A stretch of 64,000 nucleotides of DNA from NCBI GenBank assembly GCA_042867185.1, contig JBHZQV010000025.1, positions 5,031 to 69,030 of the forward strand, read 5' to 3'. Position 1 is the stretch's first letter. Every line of letters starts with the position of its first letter. The translations under genes and the position numbers were made by a program. The notes beneath the pieces were generated by a model. The model was not told the origin of the DNA, did no database searches, and was given only the letters and a program-made list of their open reading frames with translations. Shown here piece after piece: positions 26,703 to 34,583 of this stretch. The DNA comes from Xylophilus sp042867185 (GTDB lineage: Bacteria > Pseudomonadota > Gammaproteobacteria > Burkholderiales > Burkholderiaceae_C).

Positions 26703-26736
26703 CACGGCAGGCGACCTGGGCTGAACCACCGCGCGC

Positions 26737-28380
26737 TCAGGGCAGGACGGCAGACAGCAGCAGCGTCATCAGGCACACGTAGGCCAGCAGGCCGAGGCTG
26801 CTGCGCAGCGTCGTGCGCATGATGGAAGCCTCCTGGCCCACCAGTTGCACCGCGGCAGCGGCGATGGCGATCGACTGCGGCGAGACCAGCTTGGCCATGA
26901 CGCCGCCGGCGGTGTTGGCCGCCACCAGCAAGGCGCCGCTGGTGCCGATCTGGGCGGCGGTGACCGCCTGCAGGTGCGCGAACAGGGTGTTGCTGTTGAC
27001 GACCGATCCGGTCATGAAGACGCCGATCCAGCCGATGACCGGCGACACCAGCGGGAACAGCCCGCCCGCCTGCGCCAACGCGAGGCCGATGGTCGAGGAC
27101 GCGCCCGAGAAGTTGGTGACGTACGCCACCGCCATGACCAGCGACACCGTCGCCAGCGGTTTCCACAGACCGCGCGCCGCGGCACCCAGCTCCTGCGAAG
27201 CCGCGGCGAACGTCAGCCGGCGCGAGAGCAGCGTGGTGAGCAGCGCCGCGACCAAAATGGCGGTGCCCGACGCCTGCACCAGCCCCAGGTTCCACACCGC
27301 GGGCAGGGTGCGGGCGCTCGCGACCAAGGGCGGCAGCTCCTGCACCCGCTGGTGCAGCCACCCGATCGGCAGATGCAGCACCGTGCCGGCCAGCAGCCCG
27401 CCCGGCATGAACAGCGCCTTGAAGGCCGGCAGGCTCCAGAGCAGGATGGCGCCGGTCAGGACGTAGAACGGCGACCAGGCCAGCAGCACGTCCTTCACCG
27501 GCCAGCCGTGCGCGGGCGATGGCTGCGCACCGGCTTCGCGGTAGATGCGTCGGGGCGTCCAGACCTGCATGAACCCGGCCAGCGCGGCCATGGCCACCAG
27601 GGGCGCCACGATGTCGGCCAGCTCGGGGCCGAGCAGATAGAGCGTCAGTGCCTGCACGCCGCTGAAGACCCCGCCCACGATCAGCAGCACCGGCCAGGTC
27701 TCGCGCACGCCGCGCCAGCCGTCGAGCATCCAGACCAGCCCGGCGGGGACGAGCGCCGCGCTCGCCTGCACCAGGACGATCAGCATCAGCGACATCTCCG
27801 CCAGCGCCACGCCGCCCTGCTGGGCGCCGACCAGCACCGGTATCCCGATGGCGCCGTAGGCGCCCGACGCCGCGTTGGCCAGCAGGCACAGCATCGCGGC
27901 CTTGAGCGGGCGGAAGCCCAGCTCGACCAGCAGCGCCGCGCAGATCGCGATCGGCACGCCGAAGCCGGCAGCCCCTTCCAGAAAGCCGCCGAAGCAGTAG
28001 GCGATCAGCAATACCTGGATGCGCTGGTCTTCGGAGACGGTGGCGATGCTGCCCCGGATCACCTCGAACTTGCCGCTGCGGATCGCCAGCCGATACAGCC
28101 AGACCGCCATCAGCACGATGAAGCCGATCGGGAACACGCCGTTGGCGATGCCCAGCACGGCGGCCCCCGCGATGGCCTGCGCCGGCATGCCGAAGACGAA
28201 CCACGACACCGCGGCCGAGAGCGCCAGCGCGACCAGGGCCGCGGTCAGGCCCTTGAGCTTCAGGACGGTGAGCGCCAGCAGGAAGAACAGGACCGGCAGC
28301 GCGGCGCACAAGGCCGACAGGTCGATGCTGCCGAGCGGGTCGTAGGTCTGTGGCCACGGCACCGCCGGCAGCGGGTTCAC
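26737..28380 (-). CDS. L-lactate permease (LctP/LldP family)
   Basis: The protein is 547 aa with about 13 hydrophobic segments. Family motifs: FGGFLEGAAGFGVPIAI, NAASGAYGAIGIP, TNFSGASSTIGLALA and GVFMTGSVVNSNTLFAHLQ. It imports lactate or glycolate with protons. The GTG start at 28380 overlaps the dehydrogenase stop as GTGA, so the two genes are translationally coupled. With the D-lactate dehydrogenase it forms a two-gene lactate unit. Confidence 0.92.
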   Translation of the reverse strand: MNPLPAVPWPQTYDPLGSIDLSALCAALPVLFFLLALTVLKLKGLTAALVALALSAAVSWFVFGMPAQAIAGAAVLGIANGVFPIGFIVLMAVWLYRLAIRSGKFEVIRGSIATVSEDQRIQVLLIAYCFGGFLEGAAGFGVPIAICAALLVELGFRPLKAAMLCLLANAASGAYGAIGIPVLVGAQQGGVALAEMSLMLIVLVQASAALVPAGLVWMLDGWRGVRETWPVLLIVGGVFSGVQALTLYLLGPELADIVAPLVAMAALAGFMQVWTPRRIYREAGAQPSPAHGWPVKDVLLAWSPFYVLTGAILLWSLPAFKALFMPGGLLAGTVLHLPIGWLHQRVQELPPLVASARTLPAVWNLGLVQASGTAILVAALLTTLLSRRLTFAAASQELGAAARGLWKPLATVSLVMAVAYVTNFSGASSTIGLALAQAGGLFPLVSPVIGWIGVFMTGSVVNSNTLFAHLQAVTAAQIGTSGALLVAANTAGGVMAKLVSPQSIAIAAAAVQLVGQEASIMRTTLRSSLGLLAYVCLMTLLLSAVLP

Positions 28381-29375
28381 CGGGCCGCCACCAGGTGGGG
28401 GCACGGTGTGCCCAGGGCGAAGTGGCGCAGGTTGTCGAGGGTGGTCGCCGAGATCTCGCGCAGCGCCTCCACCGTGAAGAAGCCCTGGTGCCCGGTCACC
28501 AGCACGTTCGGGAAGGTCATGAGGCGCTGGAACACCTCGTCGTCGATGATCTCGCCCGAGCGGTCCTGGAAGAACAAGGCGCTTTCCTGTTCGTACACGT
28601 CGATCGCCAGGTGGCCGAGGTGGCGAGACTTGAGCGCCTGGATCACCGCGCCGGTGTCGACCAGCGCGCCGCGCGAGGTGTTGACCAGCATCGCACCGGG
28701 TTTCATCCGCGACAGCGAGGCGGCATCGACCAGGTGGTGCGTGGCATCGGTGAGCGGGCAGTGCAGCGACACGATGTCCGACCGCGCCAGCAGTTCCTCC
28801 AGCGCCACCCGCTCTCCCAGCCCGTCGAATTCCGGCGAAGCGAAGGGGTCGCATCCCAGCACCACGCAGCCCATGCCGCGGAAGATCCGGGCCGTCGCCA
28901 GCCCGATCCGGCCGGTGCCCACGATGCCGACCGTCTTGCCGTGCAGCGTGGTGCCCAGCAGTCCTTCGAGCATGAAATTGCCTTCGCGTACCCGGTTGTA
29001 GGCGCGGTGCGTCCGGCGGTTGAGCGTCATCACCAGCGCCAGCGTGTGCTCGGCCACCGCCTCGGGCGAATAGGCCGGCACCCGGGCGACGAAGAGCCCG
29101 AGCGCCTCGGCCGCGACCAGATCGACATTGTTGAAGCCGGCGCAGCGCAGCAGCACCGCGCCGACGCCGAACCCCGACAGGGCCGCGAGCGTGGCCGCGT
29201 CGAGGCGGTCGTTGACGAACACGCAGACGGCCTGGCAGCCGTCGGCCAGCGCCGCCGTGTCGGCGGTCAGTGCGGCATCGAAGTAGACGAATTCGAAAGC
29301 GAACCCGGCCGAACGGCGGGCCTCGTCGAGGAAGCGGCGGTCGTAGGGACGCGCGCTGAAGACAGCGGTTCTCAT
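28377..29375 (-). CDS. D-lactate dehydrogenase (2-hydroxyacid dehydrogenase family, LdhA type)
   Basis: The protein is 332 aa. NAD-binding loop GIVGTGRIG (about 150), the substrate Arg in LLRCAGFNNVD, NTSRGALVDT, and the catalytic His in TGHQGFFT. YNRVREGNF is typical of the fermentative LdhA branch rather than the flavin D-lactate dehydrogenase. It interconverts D-lactate and pyruvate with NADH. The ATG at 29375 has GGGAGG close upstream. The 157 bp before it, up to the cyanuric acid hydrolase stop, hold no gene; a promoter for this pair should lie there. Confidence 0.9.
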   Translation of the reverse strand: MRTAVFSARPYDRRFLDEARRSAGFAFEFVYFDAALTADTAALADGCQAVCVFVNDRLDAATLAALSGFGVGAVLLRCAGFNNVDLVAAEALGLFVARVPAYSPEAVAEHTLALVMTLNRRTHRAYNRVREGNFMLEGLLGTTLHGKTVGIVGTGRIGLATARIFRGMGCVVLGCDPFASPEFDGLGERVALEELLARSDIVSLHCPLTDATHHLVDAASLSRMKPGAMLVNTSRGALVDTGAVIQALKSRHLGHLAIDVYEQESALFFQDRSGEIIDDEVFQRLMTFPNVLVTGHQGFFTVEALREISATTLDNLRHFALGTPCPHLVAAR

Positions 29376-29532
29376 GGGCCTCCCGGCTCGGAAAGCGGCA
29401 GGGCCCGAAAGGGCTCGAGGCCGGCTGCACGAACCCACTCTAGCGGGTCCCGGCGCGGCGTGGTTGCCTAATATCCGGGGGGCAGCGCTGGTCCGGGCGG
29501 GCCACCACGGCGCGACGGCCGGCCGCGCCCGT

Positions 29533-30684
29533 CTACGGCCCGGCCCGCAAAATCGCCGCCACCGGCCCGCCGCCCGCAGGCCCCTGGTGCTCCGCGCCGC
29601 CCGACACGTACAGCGCGGTGGTCCCCACCACCGAGGCCAGCACCCCGCCCACCGCGGCCCGCGCATGGCGGGTGGCGTTGATGTCGGAGTCGTTGAGCAT
29701 CGTGTGGCGGGCGCCGCGCACCCGGCCGTCGGGGCTGGCCTCGGCCTTGGCCAGCAGGTTGACCAGGCGCCGGTCGATCGCGGCGGCGTCGGTGTCGGCA
29801 TCCAGGCCGAAGGCGTCGCGCAGCAGGCGGCGGACGCTGGCGGCATCGACCGCGTCGCGCATCACCGTGTGGGCGATGCGCAGTGCGGAGCTGCTGCCGG
29901 CGGCCTCGCCCAGCACCACGACCACGTTGCCCTCCAGCTCGATGCCGGCCGAGACCGAGGCGCGGGCCGAGTGCAGCGACCAGTCGGACAGCACCACGCC
30001 GTCGTGCAGCGCGGGGCGGTCCACCTCGCCCAGCGCCGCCGCCACGCCCAGGGCCGACGCGCCGCGCGAACAGCCCATCGATTCGTAGGTGTCGCGGGTG
30101 ACCGGCGCGGCGCCGCGTGTCAGGGCGTCCTGCACCTTGGCCGAAGTGAGCAGCGGGCACTTGACCTGCACGAAATGCACGTCGGCCGCGTCGGCGATGC
30201 CCGCATCGGCCATCGCGGCGCGGACCGCGTCCGCGGTGGCGTCGATCTGGGCCGTGCGGCCGATCTCTTCGGGCATGAAATCCCGGGTGTGGGCGATGCC
30301 GACGACCAGCCGCTTCTCGCCGTGCGGCGGCGCGGCCTCCGCGGGCCGGCGGGTGAAGACGGTGAAGTGCGGCGACAGCACGCCCTCGGTGCCGCCCGAC
30401 ATGACCAGGGCCACCCGCTGCTCGGCCTCGGCCGCGGTGCAGCCCAGGTGCGGCGCCAGGAAGTGGCACCAGGCGGCGGCGGCGTATTCGCGGGTGTAGT
30501 CGTTCACGCAGCCGTTGCCCTCGGTCTTGCCCATCACCGCGACGATGCGGCGCGGATCGAGCGTGCCCGCGTCCACCAGCGCCTGCACGCCGCGCAGGTC
30601 GCCGGGGCCGCTGCAGAGGATGCGGAACACCTCGACGTGCTGGCCAGGGGCGGGTGCGGTCGAAGGAGCGGGGTCGCGGCTCAT
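29533..30684 (-). CDS. Cyanuric acid hydrolase (AtzD/TrzD/barbiturase family)
   Basis: The protein is 383 aa, a three-repeat ring-opening amidohydrolase. The Lys-Ser pairs of the family are visible: Lys53 in VMGKTEGN with Ser96 in VMSGGTEG (spacing 43, as in AtzD), a Lys in VQVKCPLLTS with Ser in MGCSRGASALG, and a third pair ending YVSGGAEHQG. It opens cyanuric acid to carboxybiuret, which loses CO2 to give biuret. Barbiturase is the other activity in this fold, but biuret and allophanate hydrolases in the same operon favour cyanuric acid. The ATG overlaps the GntR stop (ATGA). Last gene of the operon. Confidence 0.92.
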   Translation of the reverse strand: MSRDPAPSTAPAPGQHVEVFRILCSGPGDLRGVQALVDAGTLDPRRIVAVMGKTEGNGCVNDYTREYAAAAWCHFLAPHLGCTAAEAEQRVALVMSGGTEGVLSPHFTVFTRRPAEAAPPHGEKRLVVGIAHTRDFMPEEIGRTAQIDATADAVRAAMADAGIADAADVHFVQVKCPLLTSAKVQDALTRGAAPVTRDTYESMGCSRGASALGVAAALGEVDRPALHDGVVLSDWSLHSARASVSAGIELEGNVVVVLGEAAGSSSALRIAHTVMRDAVDAASVRRLLRDAFGLDADTDAAAIDRRLVNLLAKAEASPDGRVRGARHTMLNDSDINATRHARAAVGGVLASVVGTTALYVSGGAEHQGPAGGGPVAAILRAGP

Positions 30685-31412
30685 GGGGTCGTCTTGGCGG
30701 GGGTGGTGGAGGCGGCGCGCGCCAGGTGCACCTGGTGCAGGGTGATCTTGCGCACCTCGGTCTGGCTGGCGGCGATGTGGTCCTGCAGCAGGCGCTCGGC
30801 CTGGGCTGTCTGGCCGGCCAGCACCGCCTGCAGGATCGCGGAGTGCTCGTCGTAGGTGGCGGTGATGCGCGGCGCCTGGGTGAAGTCGAGCCGGCGGATG
30901 ATGCGGATCCGCTCGGTCACCTCGCGGTGCACCCGCGCCATCTCGGCATTGCCGGCGGCGGCCACCAGCACGCAGTGGAAAGCCTCGTCGCGCGCCGCCA
31001 CCTCGTCGCGGTCGGTGCTGCGGGCCTCGGGCGCGACCAGCCAGAAGGCGGCCAGGTCGTCCAGCGGACCGCGGTCCGACCGGGGGTCGTGGGCGCAGAG
31101 GCGGCGCACCGCCTCGATCTCCAGCACGCGGCGCAGGTCGTAGAAGTGCTCGAACTGCTCGAAGTCGAACGGCAGCACCCGCCAGCCGCTGCGGAACAGC
31201 ACCTCGACGAAGCCCTCCTGCTGCAGCTTGAACAGCGCCTGGCGCACCGGCGTGCGGGAGACGCCCAGGCGTTCGCTGATCTCGCTCTCGGTGAACCGGT
31301 CGCCGGGCACCAGGCGGAAATCGGCGATGTCGCGCTTCAGGAGCGCATGCACTTCCTCGGCGCGGGAGCGTCGGGGCGCGGGCGGAAGGGTGGGGAGAGG
31401 AACGGTCTGCAC
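30681..31412 (-). CDS. GntR-family (FCD) transcriptional regulator of the ureide operon
   Basis: The protein is 243 aa. The winged helix-turn-helix (about 15-80) has PGDRFTESEISERLGVSRTPVRQALFKLQQEGFVE. The FCD effector domain (about 95-225) includes DLRRVLEIEAVRRL and the His residues of DEAFHCVLVAAAGN and DEHSAILQAV. Because it is embedded in the operon and coupled to the cyanuric acid hydrolase gene, it likely regulates the whole unit and itself. A CTTGT-AC-ACAAG palindrome ahead of atzF is a plausible operator. The ligand may be a pathway intermediate. Confidence 0.9.
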   Translation of the reverse strand: MQTVPLPTLPPAPRRSRAEEVHALLKRDIADFRLVPGDRFTESEISERLGVSRTPVRQALFKLQQEGFVEVLFRSGWRVLPFDFEQFEHFYDLRRVLEIEAVRRLCAHDPRSDRGPLDDLAAFWLVAPEARSTDRDEVAARDEAFHCVLVAAAGNAEMARVHREVTERIRIIRRLDFTQAPRITATYDEHSAILQAVLAGQTAQAERLLQDHIAASQTEVRKITLHQVHLARAASTTPAKTTP

Positions 31413-31439
31413 AAAGCCGATGGTAGTGGGGGACGGGAA

Positions 31440-32123
31440 TCAGCGCTGTGCGGGCAGTGCCGCCAGCAGCGCCGCACTCGGCGCGGTCCAGCCGACGATG
31501 GCGCCCTGGGCGCGCAGCATCTCCAGCGTGGCCTGCTTGAAGGCGGGGAAATAGCTCTCGGTGCAGTCCTCGAGCAGCAGGCCGTCGTAGCCGCGGTCGT
31601 TGGCCTCGCGCATGCTGGTCTGCACGCAGACCTCGGTGGTCACGCCCATGAAGAGCAGCTGGCCGATGCCGCGCCGCTGCAGCAGGTCCTGCAGGCCGGT
31701 GGCGTGGAAGGCGCCCTTGCCGGGCTTGTCGATCACCGTCTCGCCGCCCAGCGGCGCCAGCGCAGGCACGATCTCGCAGCCCGGCTCGCCCGCGACCAGG
31801 ATGCGGCCCATCGGCCCCGCGTCGCCGATGCGCAGCGCGGGCGTGCCGCGCAGCCGCTTGGCCGGCGGGCAGTCCGACAGGTCGGGCCGGTGCGCCTCGC
31901 GGGTGTGGACCACCATGCCGCCGACGGCGCGCCAGGCCCGCAGCACCGCGGCGCAGGCGGGCACGATGGCCTGCAGCCGCGCCACGTCGTTGCCCAGCGC
32001 CGCGCCGAAGCCGCCCGGCTCCAGGAAATCGCGCTGCATGTCGATCACCACCAGCGCGGTGCGGGCCGGCGCGAAGCGGTAGGCGAAGGGGTTGGCGTCG
32101 AGCGTGAGGGTGTCGTCGGTCAT
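31440..32123 (-). CDS. Isochorismatase-like cysteine hydrolase, candidate triuret hydrolase
   Basis: The protein is 227 aa. Catalytic Asp28 (VVIDMQRDF), Lys133 (VIDKPGKGAF) and Cys166 (TTEVCVQT) are all present; the Lys-Cys spacing of 33 equals that of biuret hydrolase. It shares TREAHRPDLSDCPPAKR, GRILVAGEPG and SMREANDRGYDGLLLEDC with the BiuH encoded in the same operon but is clearly a separate branch. Known related enzymes split biuret (BiuH) and triuret (TrtA). Triuret hydrolase is my best guess because BiuH is already present; the assignment is inference. It overlaps the ABC ATPase gene by four bases. Confidence 0.75.
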   Translation of the reverse strand: MTDDTLTLDANPFAYRFAPARTALVVIDMQRDFLEPGGFGAALGNDVARLQAIVPACAAVLRAWRAVGGMVVHTREAHRPDLSDCPPAKRLRGTPALRIGDAGPMGRILVAGEPGCEIVPALAPLGGETVIDKPGKGAFHATGLQDLLQRRGIGQLLFMGVTTEVCVQTSMREANDRGYDGLLLEDCTESYFPAFKQATLEMLRAQGAIVGWTAPSAALLAALPAQR

Positions 32124-33751
32124 GGCGCAACGGTTGGCGAGGTAGGTTCCGACGGGGCCGGGGCGGCGGGCGCGTGGCCGCCCGCCATGTGGGCGCCGAG
32201 CTGGCGACGGTCGGCTTCGGCTGCAGGAGTTTCGAAGACGATGCGGCCTTCGCTCATCACCACGATGCGGTCCGACAGGGCCAGCAGCTCGTCGAGGTCT
32301 TCGCTGACCAGCAGCACCGCGCCGCCGGCGTCGCGCACGCCGCGCAGCCGGGCGTGGATGTCGCGCACCGCGGCGAAGTCGAGGCCGAAGACCGGGTTGG
32401 CGGCGATCAGCACCCGGATGTCGCCGTCGAGCTCGCGGGCCAGCACCGCGCGCTGTACGTTGCCGCCCGAGAGGCTGCGGATCGGCGCGTCCTCGCCGCG
32501 GGTCTTGACGCCGTAGGCGGCGATCCATTCGCGGGCGCGGCGGCGCCAGGCCGCCGTGCGCAGCCAGCCGGCGCGGGCATAGGGCGCCTGGTCGAAGTCG
32601 CGCAGCGCCATGTTCTGGGCGACGCTCAGGTCGGCCACGCAGGCGTTGCGCAGCGGCTCCTCGGGCAGGCTGCGCACCCGCAGGCGGTGGTTCTCGGCGC
32701 GGCGGGCGCGCCAGTCCTCGCCCGCCACCCGCACCCGGCCGGCCAGGCGCGGCCGCTGGCCCACCAGCGCCTCGACCAGCTCGCGCTGGCCGTTGCCCGA
32801 GACGCCGGCCACGCCCAGGATCTCGCCGGCGCGCACCGCCAGGTCGATGCCGTGCAGCGCCCGGGTGCCGCGGTCGCCCTGCGCGGCCAGGCCCTCGACC
32901 TGCAACAGCACCGGCGCGTCGGTCGCTATGTTTTTTATAGCTATCGGCCGGCTTTCCGCGCCGGCTGCAGGCACCTTCGGTTCAAGAACGGCATCCTCGC
33001 CCATCATCGCGGCCGCCAGGGCGTCGCTGCGGGTATCGGCCACCCGGCCGTGCAGCACCGCGCGGCCACGGCGCAGCACCGTCACCGCGTCGGCATAGGC
33101 CTCGACCTCGCGGAACTTGTGGGTGATCAGCAGCACGCTGCAGGCACCGCTGCGGGCGATGGCCCGCACATGGCCCAGCACCTCGTCCGCCTCCTGCGGG
33201 GTGAGGACCGAGGTGGGCTCGTCCAGGATCAGCAGCCGGGGGCGCAGGTAGAGCTGCTTCAGCAACTCCAGCTTCTGCTTCTCGCCGGCGGCCAGTTCGG
33301 CGGGGCGGGCGTCCAGGTCCAGGCGGAACGGGGTGGTGGCCAGGAAGGCCCGCAGCGCGGCGCGCTGGGCCCGCCAGTCGATGATGCCGGGCACCTGGCC
33401 GCCGGCCAGCAGCAGGTTCTCGGCCACGCTCATGCCGGGCGCCAGGGTGAAATGCTGGTAGACCATGCCGATGCCCAGCGCCCGCGCCGCGGCGGGGCTG
33501 GCCACCTCGTGCTCGCGGCCGTCGAGCAGCAGGCTGCCCTCCTCCGCGCGCTGGAAGCCGGCCACGCACTTGACCAGGGTGCTCTTGCCGGCGCCGTTCT
33601 CGCCCAGCAGCGCATGCACGCTGCCGGGCGCCACCTCGAGCGAGACGCCGTCGAGCGCGGTGAACGCGCCGAACCGCTTGGTCAGGCGGTAGGTGGAGAG
33701 CGCCAGCGCGCCGGCGTGCACCGGCAGGCCGCCGATCGGCGCGGGGCTCAT
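32120..33751 (-). CDS. ABC transporter ATPase with two nucleotide-binding domains (BMP/nucleoside type)
   Basis: The protein is 543 aa, a tandem ATPase as in sugar and nucleoside importers. Domain 1 (about 15-245): GENGAGKST, LAAGEKQKLELLKQ, LLILDEPTSVL. Domain 2 (about 275-520): GVSGNGQRE, LSGGNVQRAVLAREL, and the usual degenerate Walker B (VLIAANPVFGLD). The linker about residues 254-276 (PKVPAAGAESRPIAIKNI) is encoded by a dispersed repeat on the opposite strand. It energises the two permeases upstream. Its start overlaps a 22-codon ORF. Confidence 0.92.
   Translation of the reverse strand: MSPAPIGGLPVHAGALALSTYRLTKRFGAFTALDGVSLEVAPGSVHALLGENGAGKSTLVKCVAGFQRAEEGSLLLDGREHEVASPAAARALGIGMVYQHFTLAPGMSVAENLLLAGGQVPGIIDWRAQRAALRAFLATTPFRLDLDARPAELAAGEKQKLELLKQLYLRPRLLILDEPTSVLTPQEADEVLGHVRAIARSGACSVLLITHKFREVEAYADAVTVLRRGRAVLHGRVADTRSDALAAAMMGEDAVLEPKVPAAGAESRPIAIKNIATDAPVLLQVEGLAAQGDRGTRALHGIDLAVRAGEILGVAGVSGNGQRELVEALVGQRPRLAGRVRVAGEDWRARRAENHRLRVRSLPEEPLRNACVADLSVAQNMALRDFDQAPYARAGWLRTAAWRRRAREWIAAYGVKTRGEDAPIRSLSGGNVQRAVLARELDGDIRVLIAANPVFGLDFAAVRDIHARLRGVRDAGGAVLLVSEDLDELLALSDRIVVMSEGRIVFETPAAEADRRQLGAHMAGGHAPAAPAPSEPTSPTVAP
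32925..32989 (+). repeat. Dispersed palindromic repeat, copy 5, inside the ABC ATPase gene
   Basis: Head gctatgttttttatagctat, then GGCCGGC...GCCGGC, then TGCAGGCACCTTCGG and TTCAAGAAC. It is one of the best conserved copies and lies wholly within coding sequence, antisense to the gene, adding about 22 codons without a frameshift. Confidence 0.85.
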
Positions 33752-33816
33752 GCGGCGGCCTTCGCGCTGCGCACCGCCGTCGGAGCCCCGCGCGAAGCGG
33801 CCGGGCGGCGGCTCAT
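33748..33816 (-). CDS. 22-codon linking ORF, copy B
   Basis: It starts ATG at 33816, overlapping the biuH stop (ATGA), and its TGA overlaps the ATPase start (ATGA). The peptide is Arg/Ala-rich and begins MSRRPAASRGAP. A homologous ORF of exactly the same length, also with four-base overlaps on both sides, is at 36575-36643. It may serve to carry ribosomes from one gene to the next, or the sequence may be a short mobile or duplicated spacer. Translation is unproven. Confidence 0.45.
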   Translation of the reverse strand: MSRRPAASRGAPTAVRSAKAAA

Positions 33817-34583
33817 GGGCGGGGGGCCGGTTCGCCGGCCTGCAGCAGGTCCAGCAGCGCCTGCGAGGGGGCGTGCGCGCCGAAGACGCCGCCCTGCATG
33901 GTGATCATCTTCAGCGCGGCGTCGTGGTTGCCGCGGTCGGTGGCGGCGGTGCAGTCGGACAGCACCAGGCATTCGAAGCCGCGGTCGTTGGCCTCGCGCA
34001 TCGTGGTGTGCACGCAGACATCGGTGGTGATGCCGGTCAGCACCAGGTTGGCGATGCCGCGGGTGCGCAGCACCAGCTCCAGGTCGGTGGCGCAGAAGGA
34101 GCCCTTGCCGGGCTTGTCGATGACGGTCTCGCCGGGCAGCGGCGCCAGCGCCGGGATGATCTCCCAGCCCGGCTCGCCGCGCACCAGGATGCGGCCGCAG
34201 GGTCCGTCGTCGCCGATGCCGGTGCCGTTGGCGCCGATCTGGCGCGAGCGCCAGCGCTTGTTGGCCGGCAGGTCCGACAGGTCGGGCCGGTGGCCCTCGC
34301 GGGTGTGGATCACCATGAAGCCCTGGGCGCGCATGCAGGCCAGCACCCGGGCGATCGGCTCGATCGGCGCCTGGGTCAGCGACAGGTCGTAGCCCATCAC
34401 GTCGACATAGCCGCCCTCGCCGCAGAAGTCGGTCTGCATGTCGATCACGACCAGCGCGGTGTTGTCGGGCCGCAGCGCGCCGTCGTAGGGCCAGGGGTAG
34501 GGCTGGGCGGGGACGTAGCGGGCGGCGGCGGTGCCGGCGGACGCGGGGGTGTCGGTGGTGGTGGCGAGGGTGGTAGCGCTCAT
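33813..34583 (-). CDS. biuH: Biuret hydrolase
   Basis: The protein is 256 aa, an isochorismatase-like cysteine hydrolase. Catalytic residues: Asp48 (VVIDMQTDFCG), Lys157 (VIDKPGKGSF) and Cys190 (TTDVCVHT). Long stretches agree with my memory of Rhizobium leguminosarum BiuH (PYPWPYDGALRPDNTAL, MGYDLSLTQAPIEP, GEPGWEIIPALAP, MQGGVFGA). It converts biuret to allophanate and ammonia. An N-terminal leader of about 22 residues is low-complexity. The start overlaps the amiF stop (ATGA). Confidence 0.93.
   Translation of the reverse strand: MSATTLATTTDTPASAGTAAARYVPAQPYPWPYDGALRPDNTALVVIDMQTDFCGEGGYVDVMGYDLSLTQAPIEPIARVLACMRAQGFMVIHTREGHRPDLSDLPANKRWRSRQIGANGTGIGDDGPCGRILVRGEPGWEIIPALAPLPGETVIDKPGKGSFCATDLELVLRTRGIANLVLTGITTDVCVHTTMREANDRGFECLVLSDCTAATDRGNHDAALKMITMQGGVFGAHAPSQALLDLLQAGEPAPRP

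Larger units (their letters stand above)
26181..26736. other. 556-bp region with only small doubtful ORFs
   Basis: It lies between exonuclease III and the lactate permease. It contains a 54-codon minus-strand frame listed separately, a 47-codon plus-strand frame (26271-26414) overlapping its 3' end without a ribosome binding site, an AT-richer stretch (26520-26610), and a 16-bp palindrome. No known gene remnant was recognised. Confidence 0.5.

Noticed and set aside
29533..32130. An 865-codon frame extending cyanuric acid hydrolase upstream
   Set aside because: The upstream part overlaps GntR and the cysteine hydrolase in another frame; the enzyme starts at 30684 by homology and ATGA overlap.
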